Part shown: positions 56,584 through 64,000 of the stretch, piece after piece
Numbering within the stretch: position 1 is the stretch's first letter
Layout of the letters: each line of letters opens with the position of its first letter
Assembly (NCBI GenBank): GCA_947164865.1
Contig: CAMUYA010000001.1
Span: 122,346 to 186,345, forward strand
DNA from: an uncultured Lachnospiraceae bacterium
Lineage (GTDB): Bacteria; Bacillota; Clostridia; Lachnospirales; Lachnospiraceae
Reading direction: 5' to 3'
DNA length: 64,000 bases
Notes under the pieces: model-generated
The model's database searches: none
Told to the model about the DNA's origin: nothing
What the model saw: the letters and a program-made list of their open reading frames with translations, nothing else
Made by a program: the position numbers and the translations under genes

Positions 56584-57394
56584 TAATTCTCCTCCGTTTT
56601 ACATTACCCTTTAAAATGGGACTTAACGGCTTATAAACAAGAAGTACTACCACTGAGTTAAGTGTGCCCTTAATGAGGTTAAGAGGCGCCACACAGGCGA
56701 TAACAAAGCTTACAATGTTACCGGGCTTGCAAAGGGGATTTACCTCCGCGCCCATGGCAAGGATCGCATCAAGAGGCATGCCGTAAAGCTTGGCAAATGC
56801 CGGAAGCAGATATACTGCATTGAATGCGGTACCGAAAACAGTAAGAGCCAGTGTTCCGCCTATACATGATATTATAGCTGTTTTCTTGGTCTTTTTGAAA
56901 TCATAAATAACAGATGCTGTAAGGATAAAGCTGCAGCCTACCGCAAAGTTGGCCAGCTCGCCGACAAATGCAGTCGAAGTACCCTTAATGACCAGCTTAA
57001 GCAGGATCTTGATAAATTCCATCATCACGCCTGCTGCGGGACCAAAGGCAAAAGTTCCCACAAGTATCGGAAGTTCCGAGAAATCCAGCTTGTAGAAGCC
57101 CGGTGCGAAAAAGAGCGGAATCTCGATAAGCATGAGAATAGCCGCTATTGCCGAGAACATTCCCACCATTGCCATCTTTCTGGTGGTAAATACCTTTCCG
57201 GTCTCGCCATTACGCTTCATTGCAAGCTTTTCGAGTATAAAGGCAATAAGAAACAGACCTGCGATAATACCCAGAAAGCTTAAAACAAAACCGACGTTTT
57301 CACTTGCTGCTTTTTTGATAGAAGCGAAGTTGGATGCGATCTTCTCACCGAAGGTCACAAAGAATGATGCATTGCACGACAAAAAAAGATTCAT
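56564..57394 (-). CDS. ribU: riboflavin ECF transporter S component RibU
   Basis: 276 residues with six core helices beginning at about TTRKMAMVGMFSAI; an extra N-terminal helix of about 65 residues precedes the core. An FMN riboswitch lies directly upstream, 8 bp before the ATG, which fixes the substrate as riboflavin. RibU works with a shared ECF ATPase/T module encoded elsewhere. The ribosome-binding site (GGGAGAGG) is part of the riboswitch basal stem. Confidence 0.93.
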   Translation of the reverse strand: MNLFLSCNASFFVTFGEKIASNFASIKKAASENVGFVLSFLGIIAGLFLIAFILEKLAMKRNGETGKVFTTRKMAMVGMFSAIAAILMLIEIPLFFAPGFYKLDFSELPILVGTFAFGPAAGVMMEFIKILLKLVIKGTSTAFVGELANFAVGCSFILTASVIYDFKKTKKTAIISCIGGTLALTVFGTAFNAVYLLPAFAKLYGMPLDAILAMGAEVNPLCKPGNIVSFVIACVAPLNLIKGTLNSVVVLLVYKPLSPILKGNVKRRRINEERSA

Positions 57395-57401
57395 GTTTTT
57401 T

Positions 57402-57520
57402 CCTCTCCCATCCGGACTATGACCGTTGGTTACGGAGTTACACCGTATCGGCTCCCGATGTGTTTGGGGAGTTCGCGGACTATACCGCCAGTAGGGACTT
57501 TCACCCTGCCCTGAGAAATG
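57402..57520 (-). promoter_or_regulatory. FMN riboswitch (RFN element)
   Basis: On the minus strand all conserved blocks of the RFN element are in order: CAGGGCAGGGTGAAAGTCCC, TACTGGCGGTATAGTCCGCG, a variable arm, GCCGATACGGTGTAACTCCG, and CAACGGTCATAGTCCGGATG ending in GGAGAGGA. The basal stem pairs UUUCUC at the 5' end with GAGAGG, which is also the Shine-Dalgarno of ribU, so bound FMN would block translation initiation. Confidence 0.95.
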
Positions 57521-57674
57521 ATGCGGATTGTCAGATTTTCCGCACCCCGTTATTCAGTTACATTGACAATTATACATATAAGAACCTCAAAGTCAAGAGG
57601 AAACAAAAAATCAAACTTCTGCCCGCTATCAGTCAGGTATCAGTCCGATAATACCACTTCACCGGCAATACTAC

Positions 57675-57703
57675 TTCACCACTTCCGGCATATGTGGTAT
57701 AAT
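57675..57703 (+). promoter_or_regulatory. candidate promoter of the chemoreceptor gene
   Basis: TTCACC (57675-57680), 17 bp, TATAAT (57698-57703) on the plus strand, about 83 bp before the chosen ATG. The -10 box is perfect and the -35 box weak. A flagellar sigma-28 site was looked for and not found. Confidence 0.6.
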
Positions 57704-57785
57704 ATATCGTTAAGAATAGAGTTTTCTATATATTCTGTATTTTGTACGATTACCAATTACATTTTACAACATGAGGTACAACACA

Positions 57786-59504
57786 ATGAAAGTCAGAAAG
57801 CTCAGTATCAATACCAAGATCTTTATTTTTGTTCTTGCTCTTCTTTTTGTTTCAGACTTCGCGATCGGCGGAATTCTGTACACCCGTGCTAAAAATCTTT
57901 TGACCGATCAGATCAAGGAAAATGCCATGAATATGTCAAAATGCGTGGCTGCTTCCGTATCGGGAGATCTTCTGTCCGTTATCTCACCCGGCGATGAAGA
58001 GGGCAGCGAAGCCTTCAATACCGTTCACGAGCAGCTCAGCCTTTTCCTTGAGAATGCAGGAGTTGAATACGTTTACACCGTACGGCTTCGCGATGACGGT
58101 ACATCGGAGTTTATTGTCGATTCCGACCCGGAAGATCCGGGATTCCCCGGTGATGATTTCGAAGGGGATGAATACGAGATGACCGAAGCCTATAAAGGAA
58201 GGACTATCGTTACAAAAGAGCCCTACACGGATGAATGGGGAACCCACCTTTCGGCATACAGTCCGGTATACTCCGAGGGTCATATTGCAGGCCTGGCCGT
58301 GATCGATCTTTCCATCGACTGGATCAATGCACAGACCGGACGTCTGCTCAGGCTGATAATCATTGTCTGCGCAGTCGCTCTTGCAGCAGGAGTGGGCATT
58401 GTATTTATCATAAGCTACATGCTGCGAAAAGGTTTCGTTACGCTCAATTCCAAGATCTCCGAGCTTTCGGACGGCAATGGCGATCTGACCCGCAATATCG
58501 ACCTTAACGGCGGTGATGAGTTTGAAACCATCGGAAACAATGTCAACAGATTCATGAATTATATAAAAGAGATCCTGCTCAGTGTCGAGAAGGATTCAGA
58601 GGCTATGAAAGAAGCCTCTAAAAGAATGTCCGACAGTATGGATGGCGCTTTCACAAATGCGGATGAAGTAAACAGAACCATGGAATCCGTAAGCACCACT
58701 ATGAACGACATTGCCGATTCCCTTCGGAATATAGATTCCCTTATACAGGCCAGTTCCGATTCTTTCAAAGATATCGTCACTATGATCAAAGAGGGAAGCG
58801 AATTCTCCGACACGATCCACAGGCAGGCCATTGAAACAGGTGATAATGCAATTTCGGCTGAGGAGGATGTTACCAGAAGAGTTGCCGCCATGGCATCAAC
58901 TGTTGAAGAAAGGATCAATGATTCACAGGCTGTAGATAAGATAAGTGTACTTACCGAGAATATTCTAAACATTACTTCCCAGACCAATCTTCTCTCGCTG
59001 AACGCTTCAATAGAGGCGGCAAGAGCCGGAGATGCCGGAAGAGGATTTGCTGTTGTTGCCACCGAGATAGGCAAACTGGCTCAGGATTCGGCAGCAGCCG
59101 CATCCGAAATACAGACCGTATCGGCAGATGTTATCGCTGCGGTAGACGGACTGGCAAAAGAAGCCAAGAAGATGGTTGAATTTATGAATGAGACCGCTGT
59201 TGGCGGCTACAGAAGCCTGGTTGAGACGAGTAACAGCTACAAAGATACCGCCCAGCGCATTGATTCCATGATGAATGATTTCTCAAATCTGAGCAGCTCC
59301 ATACAGGAAAACCTGTCAAATGTAAGTGCTCTTACCGATTCGGTAAACAATGCGGCGCAGAGTGCTGCAGGCAGTGCGGATATAGCGCTGAGTAAATCGG
59401 CAGATATTTCCAGCAATCTCCGCTCTATCAGCGAAGATGCCCATACCGGCAGCCAGATATCCGATGCTCTGTACAAAAATGTTGACAGATTTAAATTAAA
59501 ATAA
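57786..59504 (+). CDS. methyl-accepting chemotaxis protein
   Basis: 572 residues from the ATG at 57786 (GAGG 9 nt upstream); an in-frame ATG 15 bp earlier is also possible. Two membrane helices (about 13-33 and 185-210) enclose a Cache-type sensor domain; a HAMP domain and the long signalling coiled coil follow, with the hairpin tip containing [15 protein letters not shown]. It senses an unknown ligand and controls the CheA kinase. It is the only confident plus-strand gene and is convergent with the EAL gene. Confidence 0.92.
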   Translation: MKVRKLSINTKIFIFVLALLFVSDFAIGGILYTRAKNLLTDQIKENAMNMSKCVAASVSGDLLSVISPGDEEGSEAFNTVHEQLSLFLENAGVEYVYTVRLRDDGTSEFIVDSDPEDPGFPGDDFEGDEYEMTEAYKGRTIVTKEPYTDEWGTHLSAYSPVYSEGHIAGLAVIDLSIDWINAQTGRLLRLIIIVCAVALAAGVGIVFIISYMLRKGFVTLNSKISELSDGNGDLTRNIDLNGGDEFETIGNNVNRFMNYIKEILLSVEKDSEAMKEASKRMSDSMDGAFTNADEVNRTMESVSTTMNDIADSLRNIDSLIQASSDSFKDIVTMIKEGSEFSDTIHRQAIETGDNAISAEEDVTRRVAAMASTVEERINDSQAVDKISVLTENILNITSQTNLLSLNASIEAARAGDAGRGFAVVATEIGKLAQDSAAAASEIQTVSADVIAAVDGLAKEAKKMVEFMNETAVGGYRSLVETSNSYKDTAQRIDSMMNDFSNLSSSIQENLSNVSALTDSVNNAAQSAAGSADIALSKSADISSNLRSISEDAHTGSQISDALYKNVDRFKLK

Positions 59505-59526
59505 CACGAAGAGTATATAAAAGTAT

Positions 59527-59556
59527 AAATGCCCGAGAGAACCTCGGGCATTTTTC
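59527..59556. terminator. bidirectional terminator between the chemoreceptor and EAL genes
   Basis: A 9-bp stem ATGCCCGAG / CTCGGGCAT with a 5-nt loop is flanked by A-rich sequence on the left and TTTTT on the right, so it serves both convergent genes. It overlaps the last two bases of the EAL frame. Confidence 0.88.
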
Positions 59557-60295
59557 AGTAATCCGTGTATTTTCTAGTATCTCCGTCCTCGATAAACGGC
59601 GGGGGATCGGGCATGCCGGGCATTCCTATATAATAACCCTGAGCATAATCTATTCCGTACTCCTTGAGCATCTCGTATTCAACGACATTTTCGATGCCCT
59701 CAGCGAGAACCTTCACATCCTGATCTTTGAGCATGCCGATAAGACCTTTGACATACTCGATCCTTTCGGGACTTTCGGTAAATTCGTGGATGACTGTTTT
59801 GGATATTTTAACAATATCCGGCCCGTAGAACAGGACAGCATCCATTCCGTAATTAAGCCCCACTCCAAAATCATCAACGGCGCACATCATATCGTGCTTA
59901 AGCATAAACATCTGCTTGGTGTACCAGGTCTGCCTGTCGATAAAAGGGTAGGAAAGAAGCTCCACAACTATCCTTGATAAGACATCTTTTCCGTAGGTAT
60001 CTATATATACATTTGATTCCCGGGCCGTAAACACCGCGTTGGGCATGCTGTTTATAAAAAGATAGCCCGGTATCTTCAGGTCGTGAAATATCCTCGTCGC
60101 ATTGAAAAAAGAATCCAGCTCCAGCTGATGCTCACCGCCCATGGCAATACGTGTATTGACATAGGTCTGGGGATCCATACCGTTCTCGGGCCTGAGCAGC
60201 GCTTCGTATCCGAAGGTGCTGTTTGATTTTACGCCTTTGATCTCCTGGAAGACGTAATTCATCGGCCATATATACATCGGTTTGACTACAGGCAT
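59555..60295 (-). CDS. EAL-domain protein (c-di-GMP phosphodiesterase or receptor)
   Basis: 246 residues, a lone EAL domain with no GGDEF, membrane or sensor part. Signature residues appear kept: GYEALLRP (Glu31), FINSMPN, VVELLS, VDDFGVGLNY (usually DDFGTGYSS), DIVKIS, LAEGIE and AQGYYIG. Hydrolysis of c-di-GMP is likely but the altered DDFG loop leaves room for a binding-only role. ATG at 60295 is chosen because AAAGGA lies 9 nt upstream; a GTG 8 codons earlier is less likely. One base separates it from the DUF975 stop. Confidence 0.87.
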   Translation of the reverse strand: MPVVKPMYIWPMNYVFQEIKGVKSNSTFGYEALLRPENGMDPQTYVNTRIAMGGEHQLELDSFFNATRIFHDLKIPGYLFINSMPNAVFTARESNVYIDTYGKDVLSRIVVELLSYPFIDRQTWYTKQMFMLKHDMMCAVDDFGVGLNYGMDAVLFYGPDIVKISKTVIHEFTESPERIEYVKGLIGMLKDQDVKVLAEGIENVVEYEMLKEYGIDYAQGYYIGMPGMPDPPPFIEDGDTRKYTDY

Positions 60296-60296
60296 G

Positions 60297-61085
60297 TCAC
60301 ACCGTCCTTTCCCACTCACCGCTCACTGTTTTGGGGTTCATCAGATCAAGGTAAAACTGCGCAATGCTTTCCTGAATATAAGGATATACCCACAGTATAC
60401 CTATTCCAAAACTAAGAAGAGCCAGAAGAATATAGGGAATAAATCCAAGCTCAAGCAAAAAGAGCCTCATCCTGTGACCTTTCATTTTTTCCCACGAAGA
60501 TTTTAATGCCTCTAAGGCGCCAAGCTCCGGAAAATCAACAAGGATATAGAATGTCATCTTAAGGCTGATATCGAAAAAGATATAAAGTGCCGTACATGCT
60601 ATGGCAGTGATGATAAGTGCGGCCAAAAGGCTTTTACTCTTTGTCTGATCATAGATGACATACAGCGCAAAGGCCGGTATATACGATACAATCGCCGGAA
60701 GTGTATAACCGAATGCCGCCTTGAAATTCTTTCCGAAATCTTCACGGAAACCGTAGAAGATATCGGAGACTCTGGGTTCATGCCCGGTTCCTATGCCCAG
60801 ATAGTAGTATGATGTCCCTATCATCAGAACCGAGGAGAAAACAACTGCAACCCCGCTGAGCAGATATGATAATGCAAAGACAGTGACCACAGCACCGAAA
60901 GATGTGGTCCCGGACTTTACAAACAACGTTTTGATCCAATCTGTTACTATGCTTGCGGCATTTATCAACAGATTTGAAAACACCGCATAAATAATGGTGG
61001 CGCCAATGGCTGATCCGTATTTTCCGTTTAGAAAGCCCTTGGCATTGTCCTTGAGGACAGCCGAGGGCATGTAATGCTTTGCCAT
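60297..61085 (-). CDS. DUF975 family membrane protein
   Basis: 262 residues with about six helices; the amphipathic start AVLKDNAKGFLNGKYGSAIG and central ISDIFYGFREDFGKNFKAAFG are typical of DUF975 proteins. Function unknown. It abuts the EAL gene, so the two are probably coexpressed; a zinc-site protein gene starts 14 bp upstream. Confidence 0.82.
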   Translation of the reverse strand: MAKHYMPSAVLKDNAKGFLNGKYGSAIGATIIYAVFSNLLINAASIVTDWIKTLFVKSGTTSFGAVVTVFALSYLLSGVAVVFSSVLMIGTSYYYLGIGTGHEPRVSDIFYGFREDFGKNFKAAFGYTLPAIVSYIPAFALYVIYDQTKSKSLLAALIITAIACTALYIFFDISLKMTFYILVDFPELGALEALKSSWEKMKGHRMRLFLLELGFIPYILLALLSFGIGILWVYPYIQESIAQFYLDLMNPKTVSGEWERTV

Positions 61086-61099
61086 AATATTCCTTCGTA

Positions 61100-61672
61100 C
61101 TAAACTGCAAAATCTGCATTCATTCCGACATATTTTGATCTGTCGGCAGATTTAAGATCCTTTTGATAAGGATTGTCTTCGTTGTAATATTTTATCTGCG
61201 TGCGGGTTTCACCGCCGGAGATATATGTTCTTCCGCATTCAGGGCAGATTGCTGTGTGGAGCGTGACCGATGCCTGAAGTACTTTTCCGTTTTTCTGCTC
61301 AGCTTTTTTGTAAGCGTTGGAAACATGTTCCTGCTCATGCGCCCGTACCCTGGTAGCCACAGCGGCAGGAGCGATGGTCTGAGCCGACTTAAATGATACC
61401 ATTTCGTCGGATCCATCCTGATATTTGCGCCGCTTACAGGTTTCGCATTCACAGCTTGGATCATCGGAGTGACCTTTTATTTTTACTCCTTTGCCGTTTT
61501 TCTCATCGTCTTCTTTGGCTCCGGGAACTGCGGTGAGCTTTTCGCCCGCCTTTGCATCCTTGTTCCATGGAAGATTACGAAGCTTTGCTTCCTCAGCCTG
61601 CTGGCTGCCGACAGATCCCGGCTTATAGGAGTATGCACCATATGTAAATTGATTGTAGTTAGTGTTGATCAT
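61100..61672 (-). CDS. putative metalloprotease-like protein with HExxH and Cys clusters
   Basis: 190 residues, no signal peptide. HEQEH (112-116) in RVRAHEQEHVSNAY is a zincin-type HExxH. Three cysteines (Cys74, 76, 79 in CECETC) and CPEC (143-146) could form a separate metal site. The pattern resembles SprA-like putative metalloproteases. Catalytic activity is inferred from motifs only. It is encoded 14 bp upstream of DUF975 and 38 bp downstream of a DUF4190-like gene. Confidence 0.65.
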   Translation of the reverse strand: MINTNYNQFTYGAYSYKPGSVGSQQAEEAKLRNLPWNKDAKAGEKLTAVPGAKEDDEKNGKGVKIKGHSDDPSCECETCKRRKYQDGSDEMVSFKSAQTIAPAAVATRVRAHEQEHVSNAYKKAEQKNGKVLQASVTLHTAICPECGRTYISGGETRTQIKYYNEDNPYQKDLKSADRSKYVGMNADFAV

Positions 61673-61710
61673 AGGCTTTACCCCGTGGAGCGGCTGCTCC
61701 TAAAGCATTC

Positions 61711-62169
61711 CTACCTGACGATTCCGGAGTTTCCGAAATAATCCTTGAAGCTTTCCGCATCCGGATTGATCCCGTAGTCGCTCCAGTCTATTTCCTCACC
61801 ATACATCTGCTGATACATGGATGAATATGTATTAAGGAGATTTCCCAACATCCCGGACTTTATAACGGTTATAAATGATATAACGGTAAGCAGTAATCCC
61901 ATCCCCAGCCCGATGGAGGATGCAAGGATCCCAGTCTTGGCCTTTGAAGGGATCCCTTTTCCCAGCCTTGTACTCATAAATGCAAGCAAAAGACCGATGG
62001 CCCCAAGCGGGATCGAGAAGGAAGAAAATACAAAAGTGAAAAGTACCCCGACTGATATAAGTCCCAGGATCATGGACGTGGCAGCGAGACGGGAATTGGT
62101 CCCGTAAGGCTTGTCAGGTGTACCGAATTCACCTTCATTTATGCTGTTATTTTCACTGTTATAATACAT
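61711..62169 (-). CDS. DUF4190-like small membrane protein
   Basis: 152 residues. Two to three hydrophobic helices (about 30-60, 66-82 and 90-115) lie behind a polar N-terminus (NSENNSINEGEFGTPDKPYG); the C-terminus is acidic with Tyr and Gln (YQQMYGEEIDWSDYG). The helix pair and the glycines between resemble DUF4190. Function unknown. Similar proteins are common near cell-envelope genes. Confidence 0.6.
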   Translation of the reverse strand: MYYNSENNSINEGEFGTPDKPYGTNSRLAATSMILGLISVGVLFTFVFSSFSIPLGAIGLLLAFMSTRLGKGIPSKAKTGILASSIGLGMGLLLTVISFITVIKSGMLGNLLNTYSSMYQQMYGEEIDWSDYGINPDAESFKDYFGNSGIVR

Positions 62170-62239
62170 ATTTCGATTCTGACTTATCGCTGATTATTCT
62201 TATCACTAATTTACCATATTTTGAAGCTTCGGACAAGTA

Positions 62240-62317
62240 TTATCCGGCTATTCCGTACCAGGCTATTCCCTCATCATTCCAGCCGGCGCTGACAAGCGCT
62301 TTCTTTTTATTTATTAC
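62240..62317 (-). pseudogene. remnant of a DUF5648-type surface repeat
   Basis: The gap between the DUF4190-like and lipoprotein genes contains 25 codons ending in TAA that read KKKALVSAGWNDEGIAWYG and IAG. This closely resembles the end of DUF5648 repeats (pattern 'AERDALVAAGWxxEGIAWY') found in secreted clostridial proteins. No start codon or upstream part remains in this frame. The resemblance is from memory of the family consensus, and the stretch is short. Confidence 0.45.
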
Positions 62318-62324
62318 CCTCTTT

Positions 62325-62906
62325 TCAGTTTACATTCGACGATACCGATTCCAGATTTCCGTCACCGGAAAGCACTATACTCACGGATTCTTTCACTCCC
62401 GTAATATCAACCTCACTGGTTGACACAAGATCTCCATTTATATTGTATACAGCAAAATCGAATGTGGTATTATCGAGCGGCCACTGAATCGTAATTACCA
62501 TGCTCAGACCGGCGCGAAGCATCCCGACATCCATCTGCTCGCCTGTGTATGGATCGAGAATGGATATCATTCCGATATCAACACCGCATAGATTGGAGAT
62601 GGTAAATGTGATCTCGGGATCGTTGTTTTCCGGCTGCTGATCATCTGCGGGACCGGTCTGTGCAGGAACACTCGGGTTTGCGGAATCTGTCTTATCTGTA
62701 TAGTCAGCGTCCGTCCTCTCGCCGGACTGTACATCTACGCCTATATCATCCGTATCTGTCGTGTCATCTGTCGTGTCATCTGCCTGACTCTCCTGCTTTG
62801 GTGCAAACTCATAATCCCTGATCTCCTCATGATCCCTCTTGCAGCCTGCCATTACAAATGCAAAAGCCATTATCGTGATCAGCGAAAAAATGATTCTCTT
62901 TTTCAT
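62325..62906 (-). CDS. hypothetical lipoprotein
   Basis: 193 residues. Signal ending in VMAGC with Cys22 as lipidation site; a Thr/Asp-rich low-complexity tether (about 38-95) and a beta-rich C-terminal domain with FTISNLCGVDIGMISILDPYTG. Family not recognised; the C-terminal region could be a small beta-sandwich. A GGAGCGAT lies upstream of the ATG. It lies downstream of a terminator for the KDDV protein. Confidence 0.65.
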   Translation of the reverse strand: MKKRIIFSLITIMAFAFVMAGCKRDHEEIRDYEFAPKQESQADDTTDDTTDTDDIGVDVQSGERTDADYTDKTDSANPSVPAQTGPADDQQPENNDPEITFTISNLCGVDIGMISILDPYTGEQMDVGMLRAGLSMVITIQWPLDNTTFDFAVYNINGDLVSTSEVDITGVKESVSIVLSGDGNLESVSSNVN

Positions 62907-62984
62907 AATTTACTTATCGCTCCTAATACCAAATGCTAAACAGCAGCAATAATGATCATTAAAAACTATCCAATCTAAAGATTA

Positions 62985-63018
62985 CAGAAAACCAGCGGAG
63001 CCTGTCAAGACTCCGCTG
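62985..63018 (-). terminator. intrinsic terminator after the KDDV-repeat gene
   Basis: An 8-bp stem CAGCGGAG / CTCCGCTG with a 10-nt loop starts 41 bp after the stop codon. On the minus strand it is followed by GTTTTCTGT, a short U-rich tract. Confidence 0.75.
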
Positions 63019-63058
63019 ATAATTAAATACTACACTTTTGAATCAAACCTTGTGGAAA

Positions 63059-64000
63059 TTACTTCTGGTCCTTCTTACCACCGTTTGCCTCTGCTGCCTT
63101 ATTCTTCTTGTACTTTCTGTAGAGTGCCCATCCGGTTGCTCCGAGAGCTACGATGATGAGGAGCCACCACCACCAGCCGATCTTTACGCCGGGCTCTTCG
63201 ATGAGTTCTGCAAGAGCTGTGGGATCATTGACGATGTCGTAGATCTTCTTCTCATCTTCAGGAATGGTTCCTGCAAGGGCTGCTTCCTGATCGCCGATCT
63301 CCTCGGTGATAACATCTGCGCCGCCATTGTCTTCAACTGCTGCTCCACCGTCATCAACTACAGCACCGCCATCTGCTGCACCGTCTCCGTCTACTGCTGC
63401 GGGTGCTCCGGGTGCTACAAAGAGATTTGCTCCGCCGCCGATTACAGGAGCGCCACCATCTACTCCGGCTCCGCCATCAACTACTGCGCCGTCATCTACT
63501 GCTGCACCTGCGTCTCCTGCGTCTGCTCCGGCATCAAGTGCATCTGCTGCACCTGCTCCGCCATCGAGTGCATCTGCTGCACCTGCTCCGCCGTCTACTG
63601 CTCCGCCTGTAGTTCCGTCTGTTCCTGCAGCGTCATCGACAAGATCTGCAACCTTATTACCCTTGGTATCGTCTGCGTCATCAACAACCTTCTTGCCGTT
63701 TGTGTCATCAACAACATCAACAACTTTCTTACCATTTGCATCATCTTTGACGTCGTCTTTAACATCATCCTTTACGTCGTCTTTGACATCGTCCTTTACG
63801 TCGTCTTTGACATCGTCCTTTACGTCATCTTTTACATCGTCTTTCACGTCATCTTTGACATCGTCCTTTACGTCGTCTTTGGCATCGTCTTTCACGTCGT
63901 CTTTGACATCGTCCTTTACATCGTCTTTGACATCGTCCTTAACGTCATCTTTCACGTCGTCCTTAACGTCATCTTTCACGTCGTCCTTAACGTCATCTTT
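63059..64000 (-). CDS. KDDV tandem-repeat, membrane-anchored protein (N-terminus outside window)
   Basis: The frame is open to the window end, so the start lies beyond it. From the N-terminal side there are at least 21 KDDV tetrapeptides (one KDDA), three NGKK-type units (DDTNGKKVVD), a Gly/Ala/Asp-rich stretch with 10-residue repeats (ALDGGAGAAD), an acidic segment, and a C-terminal membrane helix (IGWWWWLLIIVALGATGWAL) with a basic tail. The tail anchors the protein with the repeat region outside the cell. No LPxTG motif precedes the helix. Function unknown; a surface stalk is an inference. Confidence 0.75.
   Translation of the reverse strand, partial: KDDVKDDVKDDVKDDVKDDVKDDVKDDVKDDVKDDVKDDAKDDVKDDVKDDVKDDVKDDVKDDVKDDVKDDVKDDVKDDVKDDVKDDANGKKVVDVVDDTNGKKVVDDADDTKGNKVADLVDDAAGTDGTTGGAVDGGAGAADALDGGAGAADALDAGADAGDAGAAVDDGAVVDGGAGVDGGAPVIGGGANLFVAPGAPAAVDGDGAADGGAVVDDGGAAVEDNGGADVITEEIGDQEAALAGTIPEDEKKIYDIVNDPTALAELIEEPGVKIGWWWWLLIIVALGATGWALYRKYKKNKAAEANGGKKDQK
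63535..63596 (-). repeat. 30-bp direct repeat encoding ALDGGAGAAD
   Basis: Two nearly identical 30-bp units and a third, diverged unit lie in the Gly/Ala-rich region of the KDDV protein, and encode ALDGGAGAAD, ALDGGAGAAD and ALDAGADAGD. Confidence 0.75.
63738..64000 (-). repeat. 12-bp tandem repeat encoding KDDV
   Basis: About 22 contiguous 12-bp units; the array continues past the window. Third codon positions vary (GAT/GAC, AAA/AAG, GTC/GTT/GTG/GTA) while the peptide is almost constant, so selection acts on the protein. Confidence 0.92.

Noticed and set aside
57605..57660. Flagellar sigma-28 promoter for the chemoreceptor
   Set aside because: TCCGATAA resembles a -10 box, but no TAAA-type -35 box occurs at the required distance; the TATAAT further down is better.
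62286..62312. Plus-strand hairpin GCGCT-GACA-AGCGC followed by TTTCTTTTT, as a small-RNA terminator
   Set aside because: No plus-strand promoter or gene leads into it, and the hairpin lies in the DUF5648-like coding remnant on the other strand.
63059..63260. Sortase-anchored surface protein
   Set aside because: There is a C-terminal helix and basic tail but no LPxTG-like motif before the helix.
63738..64000. Regular direct repeats that could suggest a CRISPR array
   Set aside because: The unit is 12 bp, contiguous without spacers, and reads as an open frame of KDDV; no cas genes are present.

Overview
The window looks like a chromosomal segment of a Gram-positive anaerobe of the family Lachnospiraceae, possibly close to Butyrivibrio. 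This is inferred from gene content: several 'HisKA-ATPase-REC(-Hpt)' hybrid kinases with Lachnospiraceae-type phosphoacceptor boxes, DUF975, DUF6056, DUF6765 and DUF1015 proteins, a FeoA/FeoB pair, ECF and VUT vitamin transporters, and strong Shine-Dalgarno sequences. Every confident gene but one lies on the minus strand, so the segment probably belongs to one replichore. No tRNA, rRNA, transposase, prophage or CRISPR array was seen.

Layout in window order (transcription mostly runs from high to low coordinates): a maltodextrin ABC uptake operon (malE-malF-malG) with its LacI-type regulator (1-4534); the tRNA methylase TrmO, a hybrid kinase and a free Hpt protein (4692-8578); DUF1015, a ferredoxin-type aldo/keto reductase and a small hypothetical (8682-11697); a metal operon of ABC ATPase, FtsX permease, FeoA, FeoB and probably a ZIP transporter (11808-18365), driven by a consensus promoter containing three matching palindromes; membrane and DUF6765 proteins, a fragment of an ABC exporter, an SDR enzyme and a VUT transporter (18528-22342); an XRE regulator, a lipoprotein and the copper ATPase CopA (22564-26902); a glycosyltransferase and two membrane proteins directly behind a complete-looking F1Fo ATP synthase operon (27316-36451); a lipase-like hydrolase and a giant propeller-type hybrid kinase (36511-41708); purA (41744-43036); a third hybrid kinase, a DAG-kinase-like protein, ispD, and the t6A genes tsaD, tsaB, tsaE with rimI and RNase Z (43170-51025); a YcxB-like protein and a K+ channel with an RyR-type C-terminus (51086-53356); an FMN-riboswitch operon of ribU, a family-2 glycosidase and a HAD phosphatase (53407-57520); the single plus-strand gene, a chemoreceptor (57786-59504), convergent with an EAL-domain gene; then DUF975, a zinc-site protein, small membrane and lipoproteins, and the C-terminal part of a long KDDV-repeat surface protein (59555-64000).

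Three observations stand out. First, three copies of a composite repeat of about 104 bp (22404-22507, 26942-27045, 27088-27190) each fold into three hairpins whose loops are conserved (AAAGTAC-type 7-nt loops flanking a TTRRGRCAT 9-nt loop), while the first stem changes in a compensated way; I do not recognise it. Second, the ATP synthase operon has no separate delta gene: the C-terminal, b-binding half of delta is fused to the N-terminus of alpha, the N-terminal half of delta is missing, and only 15 nt separate it from atpF. Third, the ABC-feoA-feoB operon has a perfect TTGACA-N17-TATAAT promoter whose spacer is filled by a GTTAG-N6-CTAAC palindrome, followed by two further copies.

Functionally the segment combines carbohydrate uptake, iron and other metal handling, energy conservation, tRNA modification at A37 (TsaBDE makes t6A, TrmO methylates it) and signal transduction.
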